Assembly: GCA_001770775.1 (NCBI GenBank)
Contig: MESA01000028.1
Location: 1-64,000 of the forward strand
DNA: 64,000 nucleotides
Source: Burkholderiales bacterium RIFCSPHIGHO2_12_FULL_63_20
Lineage (GTDB): Bacteria; Pseudomonadota; Gammaproteobacteria; Burkholderiales; Burkholderiaceae_C
Reading direction: 5' to 3'
The translations under genes were made by a program, and so were the position numbers. The notes under the pieces are model-generated. The model did not search any database. It saw only the letters and a list, made by a program, of their open reading frames with translations, and had not been told where the DNA came from. This document shows, in pieces, positions 36,553 through 47,382 of this stretch (the stretch's first letter is position 1; each line of letters begins with the position of its first letter).

Positions 36553-36569
36553 TGGGCACGCTTTCTGCT
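36553..36569 (+). promoter_or_regulatory. Sigma-54 (-24/-12) promoter of glnA
   Basis: TGGGCACGCTTTCTGCT has GG (36555-36556) and GC (36567-36568) elements exactly 10 bp apart, with GCACG after the GG as in the consensus TGGCACG-N4-TTGCW. It would start transcription about 70 bp upstream of the glnA ATG. Confidence 0.75.
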
Positions 36570-36653
36570 AGTAAACTGAGCGCTGTTTCCGGACCCCTTG
36601 AAACAGCTTCAAATTTCTCGCTTTTACATTCAGCCTCTGGCTAGGAGCATCTG

Positions 36654-38072
36654 ATGGCCAACAAGACCGTCGCCGACGTGATGAAGATGGTGAAAGACAA
36701 CGAAGTCAAGTTCGTTGATTTCCGTTTCACCGATACCCGCGGCAAAGAGCACCACACCACGGTGCCCGTTTCTCACTTTGACGAAGACAAGTTCGAATCG
36801 GGTCACGCCTTTGACGGTTCGTCGATTGCCGGTTGGAAGGGCATCGAAGCCTCCGACATGCTGTTGATGCCGGACCCAAGCACCGCCAACATCGACCCGT
36901 TCTTTGAAGAGCCGACCCTGCTGCTGACATGCGACGTGATCGATCCGCATGACGGCAAGCCTTACGAGCGCGATCCTCGCTCGCTGGCCAAGCGCGCTGA
37001 AGCCTATCTGAAGGCTTCGGGCCTGGGCGACACAGCATTCTTCGGCCCTGAGCCTGAATTCTTCGTGTTCGACTCGATCCGCTGGGGCAACGAAATGTCC
37101 GGCAGCTTCTTCAAGATCGAATCTGAAGAAGGCGCCTGGAACACCGGCACCAGCTACGAGCACGGCAACAACGGCTACCGTCCGACCGTCAAGGGTGGCT
37201 ATTTCCCCGTGCCTCCCGTTGACTCCGGTCACGACATGCGCTCGGAAATGTGCCTGATTCTGGAAAGCCTGGGCATTCCCGTTGAAGTGCACCACCACGA
37301 AGTGGCCAACGCTGGTCAGATGGAAATCGGTACGCGTTTCAGCACGCTGACCGAGCGCGCTGACTGGCTGCAGCTGCAAAAGTACGTGATCGTGAACGTG
37401 GCCAATGCCTATGGCAAGACCGCCACTTTCATGCCCAAGCCCATCGTCGGTGACAACGGCTCTGGCATGCACGTGCACCAGTCCATCTGGAAGGACGGCA
37501 AGAACCTGTTCGCTGGTGACGGCTATGCTGGCCTGAGCGAATTCGCGCTGTACTACATCGGCGGCATCATCAAGCACGCCCGTGCGCTGAATGCCATCAC
37601 CAACCCGGGTACGAACTCGTACAAGCGTCTGGTGCCTGGTTTCGAAGCCCCGGTGAAGCTGGCTTACTCGGCCAAGAACCGCTCGGCATCGATCCGTATT
37701 CCTTACGTGGCCAACCCGAAGGGCCGTCGCATCGAAGCGCGTTTCCCCGATCCTTCTGCCAACCCTTACCTGGCTTTCGCAGCCCTGATGATGGCCGGTC
37801 TGGATGGCGTGGAAAACAAGATCCATCCTGGCGAAGCCGCCACGAAGGATCTGTATCACCTGCCGCCCGAAGAGGACGCACTGGTGCCGACCGTCTGCCA
37901 CAGCCTGGATCAGGCTCTGGAATACCTGGACAAGGACCGCGCGTTCCTGACCAAGGGTGGCGTGTTCACCAATGAGTACATCGATGCCTATATCGAGTTG
38001 AAGATGCAGGAAGTCACGCGTTTCCGCATGGCCACCCATCCGGTCGAGTTCGACATGTACTACAGCCTGTGA
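36654..38072 (+). CDS. glnA: Glutamine synthetase, type I
   Basis: GlnA makes glutamine from glutamate, ammonia and ATP, the main ammonia assimilation step. The 472-residue protein shows [18 protein letters not shown], the [17 protein letters not shown] latch region, [12 protein letters not shown] (metal ligands) and [14 protein letters not shown]. The adenylylation region is near LYHLPPEE, with the conserved tyrosine. It sits behind an NtrC site and a -24/-12 promoter, so it is expected to rise under nitrogen limitation. ntrB and ntrC follow downstream. Confidence 0.98.
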   Translation: MANKTVADVMKMVKDNEVKFVDFRFTDTRGKEHHTTVPVSHFDEDKFESGHAFDGSSIAGWKGIEASDMLLMPDPSTANIDPFFEEPTLLLTCDVIDPHDGKPYERDPRSLAKRAEAYLKASGLGDTAFFGPEPEFFVFDSIRWGNEMSGSFFKIESEEGAWNTGTSYEHGNNGYRPTVKGGYFPVPPVDSGHDMRSEMCLILESLGIPVEVHHHEVANAGQMEIGTRFSTLTERADWLQLQKYVIVNVANAYGKTATFMPKPIVGDNGSGMHVHQSIWKDGKNLFAGDGYAGLSEFALYYIGGIIKHARALNAITNPGTNSYKRLVPGFEAPVKLAYSAKNRSASIRIPYVANPKGRRIEARFPDPSANPYLAFAALMMAGLDGVENKIHPGEAATKDLYHLPPEEDALVPTVCHSLDQALEYLDKDRAFLTKGGVFTNEYIDAYIELKMQEVTRFRMATHPVEFDMYYSL

Positions 38073-38110
38073 TCCTTCGGGATTGGGCCTGGGAGTGACA
38101 TCCCGATACA

Positions 38111-38138
38111 AAAGGGCGGCGTGAGCCGCCCTTTTTTC
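38111..38138 (+). terminator. Rho-independent terminator after glnA
   Basis: AAAGGGCGGC-GTGA-GCCGCCCTTTTTT, 38 bp after the glnA stop codon, so ntrBC probably have a second promoter as well. Confidence 0.93.
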
Positions 38139-38218
38139 TTGGCTCTGGCGAACACGCTGGCGGAACCGCTGGGGCATACTGGGATCGCACCTCAGGCTCA
38201 GCATTTCAGAATCAGGAC

Positions 38219-38764
38219 ATGACGCATTTCACCTTGTCACCTTCGCCCGATTTTTCACGGCTGTGGCGCCCCGTCGCCTGCCTGGCATTGGCGTTGGCGC
38301 CGGTGGGCGGCGTGGCATACGCTCAGGTCTACCGTTGCCCGGGTAATTTGTACACCGATGCGCTGTCTTCGAAAGAGGCCGCGGCCAAGGGTTGCAAGAC
38401 GCTGGATGGTGCGCCGATCACGGTGATTCAGTCGATGACGCCGCGGGCGTCTTCCACCAGCAACCGCGGTACCGGAACGTCGGCATCAAGCAGTTCGCCC
38501 GAGAACAAGGTGGCATCCGAAGAGCAGAAGGCGCGTGACACCGATGCACGCCGCATTCTCGAGGCCGAGCTCCGCAAGGAAGAGGCTGCGCTGGAGTCGC
38601 TCAAGAAGGACTACAACAACGGGCAGCCCGAGCGCCGTGGCGACGAGCGCAATTATCAAAAGTATCTGGACCGCGTCAATGAAATGAAGGCTGCCTTGAC
38701 GCGCAAGGAAGCTGACGTGGCCTCTTTGCGTCGAGAACTGAGCAAGTTCGGCGGCGCGAAGTAA
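38219..38764 (+). CDS. Secreted DUF4124-like protein between glnA and ntrB
   Basis: A 181-residue exported protein. The signal peptide (LACLALALAPVGGVAYAQ) is followed by a short region like DUF4124 (VYRCPGNLYTDALSSKEAAAKGCKTLDG) and a Ser/Thr-rich linker. A charged coiled-coil-like tail (RRILEAELRKEEAALESLKKD) ends the protein. DUF4124 proteins are common in betaproteobacteria and their role is unknown. It lies 8-20 bp upstream of ntrB and is probably co-transcribed with ntrBC. Confidence 0.75.
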   Translation: MTHFTLSPSPDFSRLWRPVACLALALAPVGGVAYAQVYRCPGNLYTDALSSKEAAAKGCKTLDGAPITVIQSMTPRASSTSNRGTGTSASSSSPENKVASEEQKARDTDARRILEAELRKEEAALESLKKDYNNGQPERRGDERNYQKYLDRVNEMKAALTRKEADVASLRRELSKFGGAK

Positions 38765-38784
38765 CGCATCCATTGGACCCCGGG

Positions 38785-39906
38785 ATGGAGAGATCCCTGA
38801 GAACGAGCGACCCACAGCGGCATGGGCTGGCACAACACAGCCTGCCGGCCCATCTGGAAACCCTGGATCACCTGGCCACCATGGTGTCGGTGGTGACGCC
38901 AGACGGGCTGTGCCTGTTTGCCAACACGGCCTTCGAAGAGGCTCTGGGCCTGTCCAGGCGTGCCATGCTGGGCATGTCGATGTTCGACTGGCTGGTGGAC
39001 GCGAGCTTGTTGCGCGATGTTGTGGCCGCCGTGGCGCGCAACGACTACGCGACCAGCCGCCTGAACGCCGAGTTGAAGCGGCACCTGCATTTGCAGGTGG
39101 GCGAAGTCATGTCTGTGCAGGTCATTGCCACCCGGCTGGAGCATGGCGACCTGGTGCTGGTGGAGCTGGTCGAGGCCGAACAGCAGACACGCCAGGAGCG
39201 CGAGGAGCGCGTCCTGGATCAGGCGCGGGCCAACAAGGAGTTGATCCGCAACCTGGCCCATGAGATCAAGAATCCGCTCGGGGGCATCCGGGGGGCAGCT
39301 CAGTTGCTGCAGATGGAGCTGGAGTCGCGCTCGCTGACGGAGTACACGCAGGTCATCATCCATGAGGCTGATCGGCTGCAGTTGCTGGTGGATCGGCTGC
39401 TGGCGCCGCACCGGCGTCCGCATGTGGTGGGCGATGTGAACATCCACGAGGTGTGTGAGCGGGTGCGTTCGCTGATCCTGGCCGAGTTTCCCAGGGGCTT
39501 GCGCGTCTGGCGTGACTACGACACGTCCTTGCCTGAGTTCCGGGGCGACCGCGAGCAGTTGATACAGACCGTGTTGAACATTGCGCACAACGCGGCCCAG
39601 GCGCTCACTGAGCGGGTGGCGGCGGGGGATGCCTTGTTGACGCTGCGCACGCGGGTGGCGAGACGGGTGACGATCAACCGCCAGTTGCATCGCCTGGCAC
39701 TGGTCTTGCATATCGAAGATAACGGCCCGGGGATTCCGGAGTCCATCCGTGATCGCATTTTTTACCCGCTGGTGTCGGGGCGTGACGGGGGCTCTGGCCT
39801 GGGTCTGACTCTGGCTCAGACCTTCGTTCAACAGCATCAAGGCACCATCGAATGCGAAAGCGAGCCCGGACGCACGGTATTCAAGATTCTGATACCGCTG
39901 CCTTGA
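38785..39906 (+). CDS. glnL: Nitrogen regulation sensor kinase NtrB (GlnL)
   Basis: NtrB phosphorylates NtrC when nitrogen is short, under control of PII. The soluble protein of about 373 residues has a PAS domain near the N terminus (LATMVSVVTPDGLCLFANTAF). It then has the H-box NLAHEIKNPLGGIRGAAQLL and an ATPase domain (NIAHNAAQAL, DNGPGIPESIRDRIF, GSGLGLTLAQTFVQQHQG). The ATG at 38785 is preferred to the TTG at 38773 used in the track; this is uncertain. ntrC begins 51 bp downstream. Confidence 0.94.
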   Translation: MERSLRTSDPQRHGLAQHSLPAHLETLDHLATMVSVVTPDGLCLFANTAFEEALGLSRRAMLGMSMFDWLVDASLLRDVVAAVARNDYATSRLNAELKRHLHLQVGEVMSVQVIATRLEHGDLVLVELVEAEQQTRQEREERVLDQARANKELIRNLAHEIKNPLGGIRGAAQLLQMELESRSLTEYTQVIIHEADRLQLLVDRLLAPHRRPHVVGDVNIHEVCERVRSLILAEFPRGLRVWRDYDTSLPEFRGDREQLIQTVLNIAHNAAQALTERVAAGDALLTLRTRVARRVTINRQLHRLALVLHIEDNGPGIPESIRDRIFYPLVSGRDGGSGLGLTLAQTFVQQHQGTIECESEPGRTVFKILIPLP

Positions 39907-39957
39907 AGTCCGGTCTTGCGTTCCATGCGGTTCGGGATGCCCTAACCAGTCAGTAGC

Positions 39958-41553
39958 ATGAAACCCATCTGGATCGTTGACGACGACCAATCCATTCGCT
40001 TTGTGCTTGAGAAGGCACTGGCGCGCGAAGAACTCCCCGTTCGCAGTTTCACCAACCCCCGCGATGTGCTCCTGGCGCTGGAGGACGACGAGCCTCAGGT
40101 ACTGGTGTCGGACATCCGCATGCCGGGGGGCTCGGGCATTGATCTGCTGAGCAAGGTCAAGGAGCGTTTGCCCGGGCTGCCGGTCATCATCATGACGGCC
40201 TACTCCGATCTGGACAGCGCCGTGTCGGCCTTCCAGGGCGGGGCGTTCGAGTACCTGCCCAAGCCGTTCGACCTGCCCAAGGCGATCGAGCTGATTCGCC
40301 GCGCGGTGGACGAGAGCGTGCGGGAGGAAGTGATCGATGAGCGTGTCACCCAGATGCCCGAGATGCTGGGGCAGGCCCCGGCAATGCAGGATGTATTCCG
40401 GGCGATTGGCCGCTTGAGTCAGAGCAATGTGACGGTGATGATCACCGGCGAGTCGGGGTCGGGCAAGGAATTGGTAGCGCGGGCGTTGCATAAGCACAGT
40501 CCGCGGGGCAATGGCCCCTTTGTGGCGATCAACACTGCAGCCATCCCGAAGGATTTGCTGGAGTCGGAACTGTTCGGCCATGAGCGCGGCGCCTTCACGG
40601 GCGCGCAGACCATGCGTCGCGGGCGTTTCGAGCAGGCCGATGGGGGCACGCTGTTCCTCGACGAAATTGGGGACATGCCGTTCGATCTGCAGACCCGGTT
40701 GCTGCGGGTGCTCAGCGATGGGCAGTTCTACCGCGTGGGCGGGCACCATCCGATCAAGAGCAATGTGCGGGTGATTGCGGCCACGCACCAGAACCTGGAA
40801 GAGCGGGTGCGGCAGGGCGTGTTCCGCGAGGACTTGTTCCACCGTCTCAATGTGATTCGTCTGCGTCTGCCCGCGCTGCGCGAGCGCCGTGAGGACATCC
40901 CGACGCTGACGCGGTTTTTCCTGCAAAAGAGCGCCAAAGACCTGGGCGTGGAGGCCAAGCGCATTTCCGAGGCGGCGCTGGCCCGCTTGGCCGCGTTTGA
41001 CTTTCCGGGCAACGTGCGCCAACTGGAGAACGTCTGCCACTGGTTGACGGTGATGGCGCCCGCGCAGGTGATCGAGAGCAAGGATTTGCCTCCCGAGTTG
41101 CTGGACGGGGCAGCCGATTCGCTGGCGCCTTTGGCGCCCTTGAATGGCATGCCCTCGGCCTTGTCTAGTCCGATGGTCGCGGATGTTGCGGGCGGCGCTG
41201 TCGCGCCAGTGTCTCTGGGCGATGCCTTGTCCGGCGTGGCCGGCGTGCCCCTTGGCACGCCCGGTGGTGCATTCCAGGGCTTGCAAGATACAGGCGCCCC
41301 CCCGTCGCTGACCGAGGTGCTCGGCGTCCCGACCACACCGACCTGGTTGCGCGATCTGGAGCGTGACGCGCGTCAGCGCCTGGAGCTGGGACAGCCGGAT
41401 GTGTGGGATGTGTTGACCCGCCAGTTCGAGGCCTGCCTGATCCACACGGCACTGGAGTTGACGCGGGGCCGTCGCATCGAGGCCGCGCAGAAGTTGGGCA
41501 TTGGGCGCAACACCATCACCCGAAAGATCCAGGAACTGGGCATGGATGAGTGA
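39958..41553 (+). CDS. glnG: Nitrogen regulation response regulator NtrC (GlnG)
   Basis: A sigma-54 activator of 531 residues. The receiver domain is MKPIWIVDDDQSIRFVLEKA with the phosphoacceptor in VLVSDIRMPGGSG. The AAA+ domain has ITGESGSGKELVARALH (Walker A), ESELFGHERGAFTGA (the GAFTGA sigma-54 contact loop) and GGTLFLDEIGDMP (Walker B). The Fis-type helix-turn-helix is at the C terminus (RRIEAAQKLGIGRNTITRKI). An unusually long Ala/Pro/Gly/Leu-rich linker of about 90 residues joins AAA+ and DNA-binding domains, longer than in E. coli NtrC (469 residues). Confidence 0.96.
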   Translation: MKPIWIVDDDQSIRFVLEKALAREELPVRSFTNPRDVLLALEDDEPQVLVSDIRMPGGSGIDLLSKVKERLPGLPVIIMTAYSDLDSAVSAFQGGAFEYLPKPFDLPKAIELIRRAVDESVREEVIDERVTQMPEMLGQAPAMQDVFRAIGRLSQSNVTVMITGESGSGKELVARALHKHSPRGNGPFVAINTAAIPKDLLESELFGHERGAFTGAQTMRRGRFEQADGGTLFLDEIGDMPFDLQTRLLRVLSDGQFYRVGGHHPIKSNVRVIAATHQNLEERVRQGVFREDLFHRLNVIRLRLPALRERREDIPTLTRFFLQKSAKDLGVEAKRISEAALARLAAFDFPGNVRQLENVCHWLTVMAPAQVIESKDLPPELLDGAADSLAPLAPLNGMPSALSSPMVADVAGGAVAPVSLGDALSGVAGVPLGTPGGAFQGLQDTGAPPSLTEVLGVPTTPTWLRDLERDARQRLELGQPDVWDVLTRQFEACLIHTALELTRGRRIEAAQKLGIGRNTITRKIQELGMDE

Positions 41554-41650
41554 GGAGGAGGCCCACGTGGCCTCTTCGCCTCGGCTACAGTGGCGTCATG
41601 GTGCAGCGCCGCAGGGCGCTGCGTGCCCGTTCTGCGAGTCGAGGTTTCTC

Positions 41651-42142
41651 ATGAAGCAAATGATGTGGTTGGCCGCCAAGGCCATGTCCGTGGTGTCGTT
41701 GTGCGTGTTGGCGGCGTGTTCCACCACCAGCCCCGATGTGATCAAACCGGGTGATGCGCAACGCCTGTCTCAGGTGGCCGACGGCGTGGTGCTCCATGTG
41801 CGCCCGGTGGTGGTGGAGGGCAGCCAGAGTGGCATCGGGGGCGGCAGTGGTGCCGTGATCGGTGGCATCGCGGGTGCAGGCGGCACCAGCAACCCCCGTG
41901 GTTCGGCGATGGCCGGTGTGGCGGGGGCGGTCGTGGGGGCCGTTGTGGGCAATGCTGTGGAGCGTTTTGGCACCCGCGAAAGTGCGGTGGAAATTTTGCT
42001 GCAGTTGTCGACGGGCGAGCGCCGTGCGATCGTGCAGGCCAAAGGCCATGAAACCTTCAACCCCGGCGATGCCGTGATCCTGGTGACCACCGGTGGCAAG
42101 ACGCGTGTGATGCGCGCCCCGAGGGTGGGCATCCAGCGTTGA
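41651..42142 (+). CDS. Glycine-zipper lipoprotein (SlyB/Pcp-like)
   Basis: A 163-residue outer-membrane lipoprotein starting at the ATG at 41651 (MKQMMWLAAKAMSVVSL). The lipobox is VLAAC (Cys at about residue 20). A glycine-zipper stretch (GGGSGAVIGGIAGAGG, GVAGAVVGAVVGNAVE) spans about residues 60-110, as in SlyB/Pcp family proteins. The track start at 41501 overlaps ntrC and is not likely. The role is envelope maintenance by family resemblance only. Confidence 0.82.
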   Translation: MKQMMWLAAKAMSVVSLCVLAACSTTSPDVIKPGDAQRLSQVADGVVLHVRPVVVEGSQSGIGGGSGAVIGGIAGAGGTSNPRGSAMAGVAGAVVGAVVGNAVERFGTRESAVEILLQLSTGERRAIVQAKGHETFNPGDAVILVTTGGKTRVMRAPRVGIQR

Positions 42143-42149
42143 GCACTGG

Positions 42150-43289
42150 TCAGGTCTGCATGCTGCTGACGGTGCTGCGAAAGCGCGTGAGCGCGGCCAC
42201 GAAGAAGGCCGCGCCGATCAGGCCGATGGCGGCAAACTGCGGCCACACGATGCTCAGGTCGGCCCCTCGGTAGAGGATGGCCTGGGCAAAGCTGACGAAG
42301 TGCGTGGTGGGTGCGCCCATCATGAGGTAGCGGACCAGGTCGGGCATGCTCTCAGTCGGGGTCATGCCGCCAGACAGGATCTGCAGGGGCAGCAGCACCA
42401 GGATCATCAGCAGGCCCAGTTGCGGCATGGAGCGCGCCACCGTGCCCAGGTAGATGCCCATCGAGGTGGTGGCAAACAGGTGCAGGGCGCAGCCGGTCAG
42501 GAACAGTCCGATGGAGCCACTGACAGGCATGCCCAGGCCGTCGCGCAGCACGAACTGCAGAGCCAGTGCGGTGGCCAGCAACACCACCGCCCCCATGGCC
42601 CAGACCTTGGCCAGCATGATTTCAGACGGTTTGAGTGGCAGCACCAGCAGGTGCTCGATGGTGCCGTGCTCGCGCTCGCGGATCAGGGCGGCGCCGGTCA
42701 GCACGATGGAGAGCATGGTGACGTTGTTGATCAACTCCATCACGCCCATGAACCAGGTGTTGTCCAGGCCGGGGTTGAAGCGGTTGCGCATGGCCAGGTC
42801 CACGACCGGGGTGCTGACGACGCGATCACCGGCCAGAAACTCGGCCACCTCGCCCAGGGCGATGCTCTGGATGTAGCCTGCGCCCAGGAAGGCCTGGCTC
42901 ATCTGGGTCGCGTCCACATTGAGCTGGATGCTGGGCTGTTTGCCCGCCAGCACATCGCTCTGGAAATCGGGCGGGATGTCCATCACGAAGGTGAAGCGGC
43001 CGGCGTCCATGCCCGCGTCCATGTCCTGCAGCCCGATGGCCGTGGGCTTCATGAAGGTGGGCGGGTAGAAGGCGGTGACGATGCGCTGTGACAGGGGCGA
43101 CTGGTCTTCGTCCACCACGGCGATGGCGGCACGGTGCAGGCGGTCCGGGGCGGCCTTGGCGGCGGTGTAGAGCGCGCCCGAGAAAGCCCAGATGACGAAG
43201 AGCAGCAGCAGACGGTCGCGCCACAGGCTGCGCAGTTCCTTGATACCGAGTTGCCAGATGTGGCTCAGCGAAGTGTGCAGGCTGTTCAT
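42150..43289 (-). CDS. ABC transporter permease (YhhJ-like)
   Basis: A 379-residue ABC-2 type permease. One N-terminal helix ([20 protein letters not shown]) is followed by a large external domain ([21 protein letters not shown]). About five more helices follow in the C-terminal half ([38 protein letters not shown]). It overlaps the RbbA-like gene by 4 bp and forms the last gene of a HlyD-RbbA-permease operon. The exported substrate is unknown; related systems move drugs or large hydrophobic molecules. Confidence 0.88.
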   Translation of the reverse strand: MNSLHTSLSHIWQLGIKELRSLWRDRLLLLFVIWAFSGALYTAAKAAPDRLHRAAIAVVDEDQSPLSQRIVTAFYPPTFMKPTAIGLQDMDAGMDAGRFTFVMDIPPDFQSDVLAGKQPSIQLNVDATQMSQAFLGAGYIQSIALGEVAEFLAGDRVVSTPVVDLAMRNRFNPGLDNTWFMGVMELINNVTMLSIVLTGAALIREREHGTIEHLLVLPLKPSEIMLAKVWAMGAVVLLATALALQFVLRDGLGMPVSGSIGLFLTGCALHLFATTSMGIYLGTVARSMPQLGLLMILVLLPLQILSGGMTPTESMPDLVRYLMMGAPTTHFVSFAQAILYRGADLSIVWPQFAAIGLIGAAFFVAALTRFRSTVSSMQT

Positions 43290-46081
43290 GTGTCCTGCTT
43301 TTTCAGAAGGAGGACGCTGGCCAGGGTCAGCACCGGGATGATGACGAGCAGGGGGATGAAGTAGGTCCAGAGGTCGGGCAGGCCCAGGGCCTTGGAGTAG
43401 GTGCCGCGGCTGATGATCAGGAAGGGGCCGGTGGGGTAGATCTGGCCCATCAGGGCCCCCATGCCTTCGAGGGAGGAGACGGGGTTGATCAGGCCGGAGA
43501 ACTGGATGGCCGGCAGCATGGTGGCCAGGGCGGTGCCGAAGATGGCAGCGATCTGGCTGCCCGTGAAGGTGGACATCAGCAGGCCAAAGCCGGTGGAGGC
43601 GGTGACGTAGAGCACCGCGCCGATGAAGAGGGTGAGGAAGCTGCCCTTGAGGGGCACACCAAAACCCCAGATGGCCATGGCGGTCATCAGCAGGAAGCTG
43701 AGCAGGGCGGTGCCGATGTAGGGCAGTTGCTTGCCGAGCAGGAATTCGAGCTTGGTGACGGGGGTGACGTAGAGGTTGATGATGGAGCCGAGCTCCTTCT
43801 CGCGCACGACGCCCAGGGCCGTCAACATGGCCGGGATGAACATCAGCAGGATGGGGATGACCGCCGGCACCATGGCGTACAGACTCTTGACGTCGGGGTT
43901 GTAGCGGTAGCGCACTTCGACCGAGGCGGGAGTGGGCACCGAAATGCCGTGCAGCGTGAGCTGTTCAGTCAGGTAGCTGGCGTGCAGGCCTTGCACGTAG
44001 CCCGCGACGGTTTCGGCGCGCTGGGGCATGGCACCATCAATCCAGACGCCGATGGTGGTGGGGCGGCCGCGTTGCAGGTCGGCAGAGAAATTGGGTGGGA
44101 TCTCGACGGCCAGGCTCAGTTCGCCGCTGCGCATGCGTCGGTCGAGGTCGGCTTCGCTCTGCAGGGGGGCTTCTTCGAGGAAGTAGGGCGAGCCCGAGAG
44201 GTTGAGCACGTAGTCGCGACTGATGGCGGTCTGGTCGCGGTCGAGCACGGCAAAGCGCAGGTCTTGCACGTCCATGCTGATGCCGTAGCCCATGATCACC
44301 ATGAGCAGGGCCGAGCCGACCAGCGCCAGGGTGAGGCGGATGCGGTCGCGTTGCAGTTCCAGCGATTCGCGATGGGCGTAGCTCAGCAGCCGCGCCAGGC
44401 TGAAGCGAGGCGGACGCCGGTGGGCGGTGGCGGCGGCCTGGGCGGGTTCGACCGGTGGCGTGATGGCCCCGCTTGGTGCGTTGGTTGGGATGTGCGGTGA
44501 AGGTGAGGGCGAAGGTCCGGGTGCTGCGGCGCTGTCCTGCGTGCCCTGGGCCTTTTCCAGCAATTCGATGAAGGTGTCTTCCAGCTTGTCGTGGCCGTGG
44601 CGTTGCATGAGCTCGGTCGGCGTGCCACTGTCGAGGACGCGTCCGGCGTGCATCAGCGAGATGCGGTCGCAGCGCTGGGCCTCGTTCATGAAGTGGGTGG
44701 AGATGAACAGGGTCACGCCATCCTGGCGTGAGAGCTGGATCATCAGTTCCCAGAACTGGTCGCGCGCGATGGGGTCCACGCCGGAGGTGGGCTCGTCCAG
44801 GATGAGCATGTCCGGCCCGTGCACCACGGCGACGGCCAGCGACAGGCGTTGGCGCACGCCCAGGGGCAGCTTGTCGGGCAACTCGTCGGCCACCTCGGTC
44901 AGCTCGAAGCGGGTCATCATCTCGGTGATGCGCGCGTTGCGTTGCGCAGCGGGTACCTGAAAGATTCGCGCGTGCAGGTCGAGGTTCTGGCGCACAGTCA
45001 GCTCGCTGTAGAGCGAAAACGCCTGCGACATGTAGCCCACGCGGCGGCGCACGGACAGGTCGTGCGCGTTCACCGACTGGCCGAACAGCTCGGCATGGCC
45101 CTCGCTGGGGGGCAGCAGGCCGGTGAGCATCTTCATGGTGGTGGTCTTGCCACAACCGTTGGAGCCCAGGAAGCCGAAGATCTCGCCACGGTGGATGCTG
45201 AGGTTGACGTGGTCCACCGCGGTGAAGTCGCCAAAGCGGCAGGTGAGGTCGTGGGCCTCGATGGCGATGTCGCCGTCGGCGCTGTTGCGAGGGGGCACGA
45301 TCAGCTCGCGGTGGCCTTCGCGGCGTTGTGCTGGCAGCAGGGCGATGAAGGCGGCTTCCAGTGTGTCGCGTTGGGTGCGTTGGCGCAGCTCGGCCGGGGT
45401 GCCGGTGGCGAGCACCTTGCCCGCATCCATGGCGATCAGGTGGTCGAAGCGTTCGGCCTCTTCCATGTAGGCCGTGGCCACCAGCACGCTCATGCCTGGG
45501 CGGCGGGTGCGGATGCGATCGATCAGCTCCCAGAACTGGCGACGCGACAGCGGGTCGACGCCGGTGGTGGGCTCGTCGAGAATGAGCAGGTCCGGGTCGT
45601 GGATGAGGGCGCAGCACAGGCCGAGCTTTTGCTTCATGCCGCCGGAAAGCTTGCCCGCCGGTCGGTCGGCAAAGGGGGCCAGGCCGGTGGCGTGCAGCAG
45701 GTCGGCCATGCGCGCTTGACGTTCGGCGAGGGCGTGGCCGAACAGGCGTCCAAAGAAGTCGACGTTCTCGGCCACCGAGAGCGTGGCATACAGGTTCTTG
45801 CCCAGACCTTGTGGCATGTAGGCGATGCGGGGGCACACGTCGCGGCGGTGAGTGGCTTGCGCCATGTCGCCGTCCAGCACCTGAACCTCGCCGGCCTGGA
45901 TGCGCTTGGCGCCGGCCAGCAAGGCCAGCAAGGTGGACTTGCCTACGCCATCGGGGCCGATGAGCCCGACCATGCCGCCGGCGGGGATGCTCAGCGTTAC
46001 ATCGTCGAGCGCCGTGGTCCGCTTGTAGCGGTGGGTGAGGCCCTGGACCTGGGCCACGGACCGGGTCGCGGAAGGGTTCAC
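43286..46081 (-). CDS. rbbA: Ribosome-associated ATPase/ABC transporter fusion (RbbA/YhiH-like)
   Basis: A 931-residue fusion of two ABC ATPases and an ABC-2 permease. ATPase 1: Walker [12 protein letters not shown], signature [11 protein letters not shown], Walker [14 protein letters not shown]. ATPase 2: [11 protein letters not shown], then [14 protein letters not shown] in place of LSGGQ, and [13 protein letters not shown]. The membrane part occupies about residues 555-931. A Pro/Ala/Ser linker separates the halves. E. coli RbbA has the same build and is also described as a ribosome-bound ATPase. Here it lies between a HlyD-type adaptor and a permease and so is probably an export pump. Confidence 0.92.
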   Translation of the reverse strand: MNPSATRSVAQVQGLTHRYKRTTALDDVTLSIPAGGMVGLIGPDGVGKSTLLALLAGAKRIQAGEVQVLDGDMAQATHRRDVCPRIAYMPQGLGKNLYATLSVAENVDFFGRLFGHALAERQARMADLLHATGLAPFADRPAGKLSGGMKQKLGLCCALIHDPDLLILDEPTTGVDPLSRRQFWELIDRIRTRRPGMSVLVATAYMEEAERFDHLIAMDAGKVLATGTPAELRQRTQRDTLEAAFIALLPAQRREGHRELIVPPRNSADGDIAIEAHDLTCRFGDFTAVDHVNLSIHRGEIFGFLGSNGCGKTTTMKMLTGLLPPSEGHAELFGQSVNAHDLSVRRRVGYMSQAFSLYSELTVRQNLDLHARIFQVPAAQRNARITEMMTRFELTEVADELPDKLPLGVRQRLSLAVAVVHGPDMLILDEPTSGVDPIARDQFWELMIQLSRQDGVTLFISTHFMNEAQRCDRISLMHAGRVLDSGTPTELMQRHGHDKLEDTFIELLEKAQGTQDSAAAPGPSPSPSPHIPTNAPSGAITPPVEPAQAAATAHRRPPRFSLARLLSYAHRESLELQRDRIRLTLALVGSALLMVIMGYGISMDVQDLRFAVLDRDQTAISRDYVLNLSGSPYFLEEAPLQSEADLDRRMRSGELSLAVEIPPNFSADLQRGRPTTIGVWIDGAMPQRAETVAGYVQGLHASYLTEQLTLHGISVPTPASVEVRYRYNPDVKSLYAMVPAVIPILLMFIPAMLTALGVVREKELGSIINLYVTPVTKLEFLLGKQLPYIGTALLSFLLMTAMAIWGFGVPLKGSFLTLFIGAVLYVTASTGFGLLMSTFTGSQIAAIFGTALATMLPAIQFSGLINPVSSLEGMGALMGQIYPTGPFLIISRGTYSKALGLPDLWTYFIPLLVIIPVLTLASVLLLKKQDT

Positions 46082-47220
46082 GGTGCGGACGCAGGAGCAG
46101 GTTCGGCGGGCAGCTTCACATCCAACTGGGCAGGCCAGGGCTGATCGGGCTGGATGCGTACATAGGCCATGCCCGGCATGCCGGTCTTGACCTGGCTGGT
46201 GTAGCGCGCCAACAGGCTGGGGTCGATGTGCGCGCGCACCTTGAACATGAGTTTCTGACGCTCGACGGCGGTCTCCACCGTCTTGGGCGTGAACTGCGCG
46301 ACGCTGGCCACGAAGGTGACCTTGGCAGGGATTACGTACTGCGAGGCCGCGTCCAGCACCAGGCGAGCCTCGCTGCCGATGGCCACGCGGCCTGCGGCGG
46401 TTTCAGGCAGGAAGAAGGTCATGTACACATCACTCAGATCGACCATGGACAGCACGCGGCCGCCGCCACCCAGCACCTCACCTTCCTGGGCTGCTCGCAC
46501 CTGGATGCGTCCGTCGCGCGGGGCCCGCAGCGTCGCCTCGTTGAGGTCGGCTTCGATGCGCCTGACCACGGTTTGTGCCGTGTCGATGGCCGAGCCCGCT
46601 TCAATGCCTTGGGATTCGGTGGTGGTGATGGCGGTGCGCGCTTCAGCCACTTGTGAGCGTGTCGCGCTCAAGGCTGCCCGGACGCCCTGCAGGCGTGCGC
46701 TGGCTTCGTCCAGCTTTTGCGGGGGCAAGAAGCCTCGGGCGACCAGCTCTTTGGCGCGTTGCCAGTCCTTGGTGGCCAAAGCCAGCTCGGCCTCGCGTTG
46801 GGCGACCATGGCCGATGCGGTGGTCACGGCCTGGTGCCGCTGTGCCAGCAAGGCCTCGGCGGTGGTGCGGGCTTGCTGAGCCTGCCGAACCTGGGCCTGG
46901 GCGCGTGCCAGTTCGGCTTCGAGTACAGCGGTGTCCATGATGACCAACACCTGACCCGCTTTCACGTTGTCGCCCTCACGCACCAGCACCCGCAAAACGC
47001 GACCGCCGGTCTTCGTGGCGATGTCGGTGTCGGTCGCCTCCAGCCGGCCGTTGCCGCTGGCAATGCCGGGCGGCAGTCCCTGAGGCTTGAGGTGTTGCCA
47101 AGCCAGTACACCGCCCACCACGGCCAAGGCCACCGCGCCCCAGATGAGCATGTGTCGGAGTTTGGCGCGGGAGGCAGGGGCGAGTGTCGGCATGGTTTCA
47201 AGGTTCTTGTCAGAGTTCAT
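46078..47220 (-). CDS. HlyD-family membrane fusion protein (YhiI-like)
   Basis: A 380-residue periplasmic adaptor. An N-terminal membrane anchor ([21 protein letters not shown]) is followed by a lipoyl-type half ([21 protein letters not shown]). A long coiled-coil hairpin (about residues 95-215) and the second half with the beta-barrel ([20 protein letters not shown]) come next. It is the first gene of the operon, overlapping the RbbA-like gene by 4 bp. It would link the ABC pump to an outer-membrane channel; no TolC gene is in the window. Confidence 0.9.
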   Translation of the reverse strand: MNSDKNLETMPTLAPASRAKLRHMLIWGAVALAVVGGVLAWQHLKPQGLPPGIASGNGRLEATDTDIATKTGGRVLRVLVREGDNVKAGQVLVIMDTAVLEAELARAQAQVRQAQQARTTAEALLAQRHQAVTTASAMVAQREAELALATKDWQRAKELVARGFLPPQKLDEASARLQGVRAALSATRSQVAEARTAITTTESQGIEAGSAIDTAQTVVRRIEADLNEATLRAPRDGRIQVRAAQEGEVLGGGGRVLSMVDLSDVYMTFFLPETAAGRVAIGSEARLVLDAASQYVIPAKVTFVASVAQFTPKTVETAVERQKLMFKVRAHIDPSLLARYTSQVKTGMPGMAYVRIQPDQPWPAQLDVKLPAEPAPASAP

Positions 47221-47382
47221 CAGGAGGATGGCCCTCTTTGACTTGCATAGCAGTCATTCTGACCCTGTCTGGTGCTGTCGGGAACCTTTCAGCCCTCGCT
47301 CTACACTCATCTGATGGGCGCGCCGGTCGATGGGCTCGCCGTTTGTCCTGAATTCTGTGTTTACCCCGACACTTCTCACCTC

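Noticed and set aside
38656-41445. 929-codon minus-strand ORF opposite ntrB and ntrC
   Set aside because: It lies opposite two well-supported genes and has the Gln/Arg/His-rich look of a GC-driven antisense frame.
44800-44900. Degenerate signature (LPLGVRQRL) in the second ATPase of the RbbA-like protein as a sign of decay
   Set aside because: As I recall, the same form occurs in RbbA-type proteins generally, and the Walker motifs are intact.
44037-45836. 599-codon minus-strand ORF inside the RbbA-like gene
   Set aside because: Same-strand frame-shifted reading of the RbbA-like gene; the RbbA frame has two intact ATPase motif sets.
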